A stretch of DNA of 64,000 nucleotides from Glandiceps talaboti. Lineage: Eukaryota > Hemichordata > Enteropneusta > Spengelidae. The notes under the pieces are model-generated. The model was not told where the DNA came from. It worked only from the letters and a program-made list of their open reading frames with translations, and searched no databases. A program made the position numbers and the translations under genes. Positions 58,401 to 64,000 of the stretch are shown here, piece after piece (position 1 is the stretch's first letter; each line of letters begins with the position of its first letter). Where the stretch lies: positions 26,601,449 to 26,665,448 of the forward strand of contig NC_135553.1 of NCBI RefSeq assembly GCF_964340395.1, read 5' to 3'.

Positions 58401-61400
58401 GCCATGCCTATGAATACATGTATCATGTAATTCAAAAGCTGTAAAAGCAAAATTTTACAGTAATGTTATTATATATTGATATTGTACATACCTTTAATAA
58501 TCTGAAGTAATTTGAAAGGTTGATTCAAGGTTATAGCCAGACCAATAGCTTTCAGGTATTTCTTTTTCTGAACAAAGTTTGACAGCTCTTGTTCTCTGGC
58601 AATAGAAATGAAAATTATGAACAAAACTGATACAACTATGGCAATATAGCTTTCAGTTCACAACGAATGCTACAATCCATAAACTATAACTATTGTTGTT
58701 ACATGTTCATAATCTATTGCAGAATGTTGTTGTAATTACACTCACTGTACAGCAGCATTTCTGAGAGTGAGATTCACCTGCAGTTGTTTTTATACACTTC
58801 CCTATCTCACTGTTAACATTTTGGGGGACTCTCAATGTTTACAATCGCTTGATCACAACTGATGCACCATTATCATCCAATTGTGTAATCTAACACATTG
58901 AACAACAACAGTTTTCCTTTGTGTCTATCTTAGTAAGCAGACAGCTGTCTCTTTGCAGTATTATTCACATATGATTTTGTAATAATTACAAATATTGCTC
59001 TTTGACCCACTGGGGCTAAAACATGAATAGTTATACCAACATATGGACTACTCGAACAGCTGTTATATTTTATCTAGCCAAAAAGCATAATACACTACAA
59101 GTGTTACATTAAAAAGATATCCAATCCATTTTTTGTATACACTTTAGAAAGTACACAGCTCTGACCTAAATGCTATGCTCCACTGAAAATTCCATACTGA
59201 ATGTCAAGGCCATGTTCAAATACTTATAGTGCATTTATCTATTTCTTCATATTTCATATCTACAAGGGTAGACAATATTACTTTGATACTCACTTCAAAA
59301 TGACATCTTCTTGTTTGTTTATCTCTGCTTCTTTTTCAATTTCAGTTACATCCTACAAAAATCAGATTGCAATTTGGTAATTTCTTACCAGCTAAATCTA
59401 GAAGAAAATGCCAAGTTTTCTACATGTAGAGTGTACATGTATAGCAGATATGCCGTCTAGTTACCGCTTGTCAATGGGAGGTGGATACAAGTTGTGCTGT
59501 CACCCCTCATTGTCAGAAGGATGCAAAAATAATGATTCAATGGATTTAGGTGAAAAGATTGTGAAAATATTGCATATCAGATAAGGAACATTTATCTTAA
59601 GTTGGTGGAGATCTGATTTTGGATTTTACTTGAAAGCCATTGCAGCATTCCTAGCAACAGAGCCCTCATGGCAATAGTTACTGCATAAGAGCCCCCATGG
59701 CATTACTGCATAAGAGCCCTCATGGCATTACTGCATAAGAGCCCTCATGGCAATAGTGACTGCATAAGAGCCCTCATGGCAATAGTTACTGCATAAGAGC
59801 CCTCATGGCAATAGTTACTACATAAGAGCCCTCATGGCATTACTGCATAAGAGCCCTCATGGCATTACTGCATAAGAGCCCTCATGGCAATAGTTACTGC
59901 ATACGAGCCCTCATGGCATTACTGCATAAGAGCCCTCATGGCATTACTGCATAAGAACCCTCATGGCAATAGTTACTGCATACGAGCCCTCATGGCAATA
60001 GTTACTGCATAAGAGCCCTCATGGCAATAGTTACTGCATACGAGCCCTCATGGCATTACTGCATAAGAGCATCCATGGCAATAGTTACTGCATAAGAGCA
60101 TCCATGGCAATAGTTACTGCATAAGAGCATCCATGGCAATAGTTACTGCATAAGAGCCCACATGGCAATAGTTACTGCATAAGAGTATCCATGGCAATAG
60201 TTACTGCATAAGAGCATCCATGGCAATAGTTACTGCATAAGAGCCCTCATGGCAATAGTTACTGCATAAGAGCATCCATGGCAATAGTTACTGCATAAGA
60301 GTATCCATGGCAATAGTTACTGCATAAGAGCCCTCATGGCAATAGTTACTGCATAAGAGCCCTCATGGCAATAGTTACTGCATAAGAGCCCTCATGGCAA
60401 TAGTTACTGCATACGAGCCCTCATGGCAATAGTTACTGCATAAGAGCCCTCATGGCATTACTGCATAAGAGCATCCATGGCAATAGTGACTGCATAAGAG
60501 CATCCATGGCAATAGTTACTGCATAAGAGCCCTCATGGCAATAGTTACTGCATAAGAGCATCCATGGCAATAGTTACTGCATAAGAGCCCTCATGGCAAT
60601 AGTTACTGCATAAGAGCCCTCATGGCAATAGTTACTGCATACGAGCCCTCATGGCAATAGTTACTGCATACGAGCCCTCATGGCAATAGTTACTGCATAA
60701 GAGCCCTCATGGCAATAGTTACTGCATAAGAGCCCTCATGGCAATAGTTACTGCATAAGAGCCCTCATGGCAATAGTTACTGCATAAGAGCCCTCATGGC
60801 AATAGTTACTGCATACGAGCCCTCATGGCAATAGTTACTGCATACGAGCCCTCATGGCAATAGTTACTGCATAAGAGCCCTCATGGCAATAGTTACTGCA
60901 TACGAGCCCTCATGGCAATAGTTACTGCATACGAGCCCTCATGGCAATAGTTACTGCATAAGAGCCCTCATGGCAATAGTTACTGCATAAGAGCCCTCAT
61001 GGCAATAGTTACTGCATAAGAGCCCTCATGGCAATAGTTACTGCATAAGAGCCCTCATGGCAATAGTTACTGCATACGAGCCCTCATGGCAATAGTTACT
61101 GCATACGAGCCCTCATGGCAATAGTTACTGCATAAGAGCCCTCATGGCATTACTGCATAAGAGCATCCATGGCAATAGTGACTGCATAAGAGCACCCATG
61201 GCAATAGTGACTGCATAAGAGCATCCATGGCAATAGTTTACTAGTACCATCATACATCATAGCAAGGAAATAAGTGTACAATATCACTTTAAAAATCCCA
61301 CTAATGGAAAAGTCTAGTCAAATACAAGGAGTGTCAAGTCTTGAAAAGAAAGAGAGTAGAGCAAAACTTCAACACTAGAGATTTTGTTCATTGCCAAACA

Positions 61401-63306
61401 AGTCAAGCCTCTCTACAAGATTTCACATTTGAGAAGGTCACTAATATTCTATATTATCATCAAAAATTTATATTAAATTTGATAGCAGTTGTCAATTCAA
61501 GTGTTTTAAAGGCAGAAATATTCCTGATTGGAATTTTCCTTAGGTGATATGCCTGACTGGACTTTCCTGTAAAAACAACAAAATGTGAGACAATTACAAA
61601 CCTGCCACACTAGAATTGTAGAATCTGCAGCCCCTGAAATCACATAGTCACCAGTAGACTTAGCAGCCAATGCCCAACATTTATCAGAATGTCCATCAAA
61701 GGTGTTGACACATTCATTTGTTTTGATAGTCCATAGTTTTAGAAGACCATCCGAACCACTTGTAAGAAGCTGCATTCCATGGCTAAGAAATACCACTTTT
61801 AGGACTGAACTGTCATGGCCCTCAAATGTCTAGAAGTAATAGTATCAAACAAATAATATATTATATTAATTAATCTTAAAAGTACAATGACTGCAAGTAA
61901 GCTAGCAGCAAGCTAATACAGACACAAACTAAAATTATTACTGCAAAGTGTTGACATACTCAAGTAGTGGACACTGATGTCATTACACTCACAGTAGGGT
62001 GGTGCGCTTCTGGGGACAAGTTTGTCTGGAGCATGCAAGGCTGTCATTGCAGTGGAGTATCCTCAAAAATAATACTAGTATTCTGCATAAAAGTATTCCT
62101 CTCAAATAATCAAAAAGCTCATCAATTGCCAGTACAACACTTCAAAACACCCGATAATCTGTTTTTGAATTCTTCAATTCAAATGCATCAACAGTCAGCA
62201 CATTACGCTTGCACTAAGTATGTAAAATAGACACATCATATGCAACAAAACTCCCACATCTAAGCTTTTGGAATGCATATGGATAAGTTTGCAACAGAAA
62301 TCCCCACATCTAAGCATTTGGAATGCATGGACGAGTTTTCATTCAAAGTTTTGACATCAAAAGATTTACTGCGCATAATGTACCCAACCAATGTTGGTAG
62401 TCAAGGATTTTTTACTTTTTGTACTTTTTGTACACGTCATTTACATTAATTGTTATATCAGTCGCACTTTTACTTTTAAATCTGGCGTGTGCCTGCTGTT
62501 CTCCATGAGTCAATGTTTCTGAACTAAAATGTTGATTTCAAAGGTATAAATTGACAAAATTATTCAAGTTAAAAAATGCAAATGGTAAATATAATTATAT
62601 TGATCATCAGATGTTTGAAAATTCAAATTTCATCAATAATTTAATTTTTAGGTACTAGTACAAGCATAGTGAATTGTAGCATTTGAAGCATAGAATTCAA
62701 GAATACATCAGCAGAACATTTGGGTGTTTCTAAGTGTTGTACTGACCATTGATAGGTTTTTTTATGGTCTGTTCTTTATTCAGCTATTTTTATAATGCAA
62801 GTCATGCATGGTCTGGAGTGGTTGCACATTCAACCTCATACCTCATTCAGTGTTTACACTATTTTGTTTACAGGGTGATTATATCCACATAACCAAAGCA
62901 CCACTATCACCCATTTAAGTAATTAACCACAACAATTAGTTCTAGTGTCTGTCTATCTTGGTTTACTAACAGCTTGCTTTCAAAACCATTACTTCTTTTA
63001 CAAAGTGAAAAAAAATGATGATTTGAGATTATGTTGGCAGGCAAGTGGTTAGCTTGTACACCTCTTGAAATGTGGCTTTGAACACACTGCTACTTATAAC
63101 ACTATGTAAACCTTATACACATTGTCACTTAATATGCAACATCAGCTTCAGCATTATACATTCATACCTTCCACAAAGTTTACTACTGAAGTAATGAATT
63201 TTAGAACAAACTAGAGAATGATGAAATCTGAAATTACCTTAACACAAGTAAAGTCTGTCAATGCCCACAGCTTGATACTTCCATCAGCTGATGATGATGC
63301 TAATAC
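44680..63306 (-). CDS. TBL3: Transducin beta-like 3 / UTP13 gene (3' nine exons)
   Basis: This gene encodes a nucleolar WD40 protein of the U3 snoRNP small-subunit processome, needed for 18S rRNA maturation. Nine exons join in phase and give the last 536 residues; the earlier WD repeats lie beyond position 64000. Visible parts are two WD repeats (SADGSIKLW; TFEGHDSSVLKV...GSDGLLKLWTIK; GHSDKCWALAA...ILVW) and the Utp13-specific helical domain with QWNTNSKHCHEAQTVL and LPYTERHFQRMNRLLQ. A 271-residue tail follows, a poly-Asp/Glu core with a basic end, absent from the short vertebrate C-terminus. The donor of the penultimate-but-one exon lies in a five-copy 38-bp repeat. The identity is firm; use of the tail is supported by phase only. 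Confidence 0.95.
44788..45160. other. TBL3 last intron, unique part
   Basis: No gene or repeat is recognised between the terminal exon and the first unit of the 55-bp array. Confidence 0.6.
45161..45213. repeat. Isolated unit of the 55-bp array
   Basis: One unit (GCCACTAGTATATACACACA then CCAGTGTAAGTAATCACTG) lies left of the TIR element, about 1 kb from the main array at 46255. Confidence 0.9.
45232..46252. mobile_element. TIR element with internal 152-bp tandem units and terminal hairpin
   Basis: The ends are TAGTCCCCGC and, inverted, GCGGGGACTA. The right end folds as AGTCCCCG...CCGGAC-TTC-GTCCG...CGGGGACT. The interior holds about five imperfect direct units of about 152 bp (each with GGCTTTGGACATG and AAATGGCT). 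It lies between the first copy (45161-45213) and the main body of the 55-bp array of the TBL3 intron. The superfamily is not recognised. Confidence 0.6.
46255..48605. repeat. 55-bp minisatellite in the last TBL3 intron (about 43 copies)
   Basis: The unit contains ACCACTAGTATATACACACA and CCAGTGCAAGTAATCACTGG then TACATATGTAATA. Variation is scattered (CACTGG/CTCTGG/CTCTGC, GTGTAA/GTGCAA), and units near the right end are shortened. Confidence 0.98.
48902..49607 (-). CDS. TBL3: TBL3 acidic-tail exon
   Basis: A 706-nt exon is open throughout and in phase with both neighbours. It encodes about 235 residues: NTLPMRMNIDQETESEG, Ser/Glu-rich sequence, a long aspartate run, then Ser/Thr/Lys-rich sequence ending SNPQKQ. 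The acceptor is TTTTCAG and the donor GTAAGG. The run is coded by a (GAT)n microsatellite at about 49316-49433. Conservation cannot be judged by eye, but the reading frame over 700 nt with correct splice sites makes coding likely. Confidence 0.85.
49316..49451 (-). repeat. Coding (GAT)n microsatellite for poly-Asp
   Basis: A trinucleotide run of ATC on the plus strand, with a few CACC and ATT interruptions, encodes the aspartate run of the TBL3 tail. It passes into GAA/GAG glutamate codons at its high-coordinate end. It is likely length-polymorphic. Confidence 0.9.
49825..52030. repeat. About 105-bp tandem repeat split by the hAT-like element
   Basis: GGCTGTTGCTATGG recurs at 49844, 49952, 51893 and 51998 with TTGCAATAT before it and GTGGTC(A/T)TGTTGCTAG after it. 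Without the element at 49984-51818 the spacing is a regular 101-108 bp. Confidence 0.85.
49984..51818. mobile_element. hAT-like TIR element (1.8 kb) with GCTAG duplication
   Basis: The element runs from CAGGGCTCGAAATTAAC to TTAATTTCGAGGTCTG, ends that are inverted copies (CAGnnCTCGAAATTAA). GCTAG flanks it at 49979-49983 and 51819-51823. It splits a tandem repeat with period about 105 bp, and removing it restores the period. No transposase is recognised; ORFs such as 50383-50643 are lysine-rich and unassigned. CAGGGCTCGAAATTAAC-type ends are common in hAT and P-like elements. Confidence 0.78.
52030..52500. repeat. Dispersed-repeat-like sequence ending in a palindrome
   Basis: The stretch carries GCTAATTTGCATATTA twice, a (CA)n run and ends in GCGATGCCTATCGC, a perfect hairpin with a short loop. 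This layout suggests the end of a nonautonomous element, but no partner terminus was found. Confidence 0.4.
52684..52872. repeat. 38-bp tandem repeat across a TBL3 donor
   Basis: Five copies, read on the minus strand as GTGACTGGAGAAAGTACCAG then TACAATCAG and GTAAGAAT. The copy at the high-coordinate end is the true exon end; the four others are intronic and keep the donor. Confidence 0.96.
52845..52950 (-). CDS. TBL3: TBL3 exon with five tandem donors
   Basis: The exon encodes ERHFQRMNRLLQQSMFVHYT then WQKMRMVTGESTSTI, the end of the conserved domain. The acceptor is CCTAG. The first donor (52845) is the only one that leads in frame to the next exon. Four more copies of the exon end plus GTAAGA or GTAAAA follow at 38-bp steps (52807, 52769, 52731, 52693). 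Confidence 0.93.
53240..54133. other. TBL3 intron with partial MITE copy
   Basis: Unique sequence apart from about 53835-53925, where GGGGGAGGGGAGGGGGTTTT and GACATTGTGCAATTGTCCCTAA repeat the right half of the MITE at 17518. Confidence 0.5.
54134..54292 (-). CDS. TBL3: TBL3 exon (Utp13 domain core)
   Basis: This exon encodes DAILGFAVQWNTNSKHCHEA then QTVLRIILQKI and ends HVEAFLPYTG. The WNTNSKHCHEAQ block is diagnostic of TBL3. The acceptor is CTGATAG and the donor GTAAGG, phase 1. Confidence 0.96.
54395..55030 (-). pseudogene. Degenerate non-LTR reverse transcriptase fragment
   Basis: In shifting minus-strand frames one reads SLSFGFSQGLVVDPVLFYTL (a decayed xGVPQGSVLGPLLF block), then FANDNQLYKEAT (decayed FADDTQLY), then MTSNKLQLNDSKTEAILVSS and VKNLRVTLDSNL. 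The order fits one RT domain broken by frameshifts and substitutions. The catalytic DD is replaced by ND, so it is dead. It sits in an intron of TBL3. Confidence 0.8.
55333..55993. mobile_element. Relative of the 45232-46252 element
   Basis: This stretch begins TAGTCTCCCCC and ends GGGCAGTGCCCTTTGGGAGCTA, an imperfect inverted end with a terminal hairpin. Inside are two diverged direct units with AATATGGC and a GGACAGAAAGACAGATGGACAG-like tail as in the element at 45232. Similarity is in layout and short motifs only, so the call is tentative. Confidence 0.4.
56192..56263 (-). CDS. TBL3: TBL3 exon (Utp13 domain)
   Basis: The exon encodes EIINEPDGLDGLDKTIGKL then REDQI, a helical segment in phase with both neighbours. 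The acceptor is TTTCAG (its AG is shared with AAATAA) and the donor GTAAGT. Confidence 0.9.
56355..58318. repeat. 51/55-bp minisatellite in a TBL3 intron (about 36 copies)
   Basis: The unit contains TGTATATCAGTGTATGGTAG and TGTGTAGGTCTATGTTGTCT. Long units end TAGCTATTAAACCCA and short ones TAGCTAACCCA (4 bp less). Blocks with short units and GGGCTATG variants recur, so there is local higher-order copying. Confidence 0.98.
58492..58595 (-). CDS. TBL3: TBL3 exon (Utp13 domain)
   Basis: This exon encodes QELSNFVQKKKYLKAIGLAI then TLNQPFKLLQIIK, the start of the Utp13-specific WD-associated helical domain. The acceptor is TTGCCAG and the donor GTATGT, phase 1. Confidence 0.94.
58620..59280. other. 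TBL3 intron, nothing recognised
   Basis: Unique AT-rich sequence. A fragment around 58790-58975 (ACTGTTAACATTTTGGGGGA... and AACAACAACAGTTTTCC) loosely resembles 62850-62980 in the next introns, perhaps a diverged dispersed repeat. Confidence 0.4.
59294..59352 (-). CDS. TBL3: TBL3 exon (linker helix)
   Basis: This exon encodes DVTEIEKEAEINKQEDVILK, the charged helix that follows the propeller in TBL3 (DVTE block). The acceptor is TTGTAG and the donor GTGAGT, phase 2. Confidence 0.92.
59642..61235. repeat. 25/29-bp minisatellite in a TBL3 intron (about 56 copies)
   Basis: The unit is CTCATGGCAATAGTTACTGC followed by ATAAGAGCC. A 25-bp variant lacks four bases (GGCATTACTGC) and another has ATCCATGG for CTCATGG; variants come in clusters and repeat as blocks. 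Confidence 0.98.
61602..61829 (-). CDS. TBL3: TBL3 exon (last two WD repeats)
   Basis: The exon encodes 76 residues: TFEGHDSSVLKVVFLSHGMQ, SGSDGLLKLWTIKTNECV, then GHSDKCWALAA and SGAADSTILVWQ. GH and W spacing fits two WD40 repeats, and the order matches the end of the TBL3 propeller. The acceptor is CTTCTAG and the donor GTTTGT. Confidence 0.95.
61830..63237. other. TBL3 intron, nothing recognised
   Basis: Unique AT-rich sequence with a two-copy direct repeat near 62255-62335 (CCCACATCTAAGC...TTGGAATGCAT). Confidence 0.55.
63238..63306 (-). CDS. TBL3: TBL3 exon (WD repeat)
   Basis: This exon encodes VLASSSADGSIKLWALTDFT, a WD40 blade end. The acceptor is ATCCAG and the donor GTAATT, phase 0 at both ends. 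It is the first exon seen; upstream exons are outside the window. Confidence 0.92.
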
Positions 63307-63344
63307 CTGGATAAAGAAACCAACATACAATATGTACCAAACAA

Positions 63345-63440
63345 TGATTTGATATAATGTCAATCAGTAGATATGTCAGATTTGATATAATATCAATCAG
63401 TAGATATGTCAGATTTGATATAATGTCAATCAGTACTACT
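63345..63440. repeat. 32-bp tandem repeat
   Basis: Three copies of TTGATATAATGTCAATCAGT plus AGATATGTCAGA lie in the TBL3 intron at the right edge. Confidence 0.93.
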
Positions 63441-63529
63441 GTATCTACTAGATACATGTATGTATGGGTGTATCAAAACACTGTTTGCGAGTTGAAAGTG
63501 CAAGTAGCAGTTTCTCAACAAATCACTGT

Positions 63530-63715
63530 TTGCGACCGGTAGCACTTCTATTCTGAGACCGATAGCACTTCTATTCTGAGACCGATAGCACTTCTATTCT
63601 GAGACCGATAGCACTTCTATTCTGAGACCGATAGCACTTCTATTCTGCGACCGGTAGCACTTCTATTCTGAGACCTCTATTCTGAGACCGGTAACACCTC
63701 TCTTCTGAGATCGGC
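63530..63715. repeat. 23-bp tandem repeat
   Basis: About seven copies of GAGACCGATAGCACTTCTATTCT-type units (GCGACCGGTAGC in the outer ones), decaying to the right. Confidence 0.92.
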
Positions 63716-64000
63716 AACACTAGTAGTACTTCTGAGGTACAAATGAATTTTCTCACGTCATCTGTGAAAGTGTCAATACACCATCATTATAACCACTCTG
63801 TCGACTGCTATGTGGATGTTACTAACGAAAATGCCGACACAAATGTAACACTGTCGGCTAATTTGGAAGCGACATATTTTCATCAGGTACATAAGTAAAG
63901 TACGGTAAAATCTTTCGGACATGCAGTTGTGGTTACACTTAACAGGTGATAAACTTAAATGATTTGTAGGGATCAGTTTTACGGGATAAACCACCACGGC

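Noticed and set aside
1-64000. tRNA, rRNA or snoRNA genes
   Set aside because: I looked for tRNA-like box A/B pairs and conserved rRNA segments by eye and saw none I could support; a covariance-model search would be needed to exclude small RNAs in the introns.

Overview
This is eukaryotic, intron-rich DNA from an animal, most likely a marine invertebrate. Two conserved animal genes are split by GT-AG introns, and the rest is AT-rich intron and intergenic DNA full of tandem repeats and transposon remains. Nothing visible fixes the species; an invertebrate chordate, hemichordate or lophotrochozoan would all fit.

Both recognised genes are on the minus strand, head to tail. LIG1 (replicative DNA ligase I) starts at 38621. 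Nineteen coding exons can be followed down to 15400 with every splice phase matching. They encode about 904 residues: the PCNA-binding N-terminus, a long acidic/lysine-rich linker, the DNA-binding domain and most of the nucleotidyltransferase core. The C-terminal OB-fold part with motif VI was not found. TBL3 (UTP13, a WD40 protein of the small-subunit processome) enters from the right edge and ends at 44680. Nine 3' exons encode its last two WD repeats, the Utp13-specific helical domain and a 271-residue acidic then basic tail. The genes serve DNA replication and ribosome biogenesis; the sequence shows no functional link beyond adjacency.

Layout: 1-15399 has no recognised host exon. It holds minisatellites, a 5'-truncated non-LTR retrotransposon (about 1490-2665) and a CpG-rich TIR element (5988-7205). 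15400-38621 is LIG1, its introns filled with arrays (the largest 31355-34390) and a Kolobok-like transposon (22773-24662). 38622-44679 is intergenic, with an E2F-type site just upstream of LIG1, an AT-rich tract, a foldback element and a 35-bp array with higher-order structure. 44680-64000 is TBL3, its introns carrying long arrays, a TIR element with internal repeats (45232-46252), a hAT-like insertion (49984-51818) and a dead reverse transcriptase fragment.

More than twenty unrelated minisatellites (periods 22-68 bp) cover roughly a third of the window. The most interesting observation is that in both genes a minisatellite has grown across an exon 3' end, so the end of the exon and its 5' splice site are tandemly repeated: three donors in LIG1 (28976, 29023, 29070) and five in TBL3 (52693 to 52845). 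In both, using any donor but the first runs into an in-frame stop.
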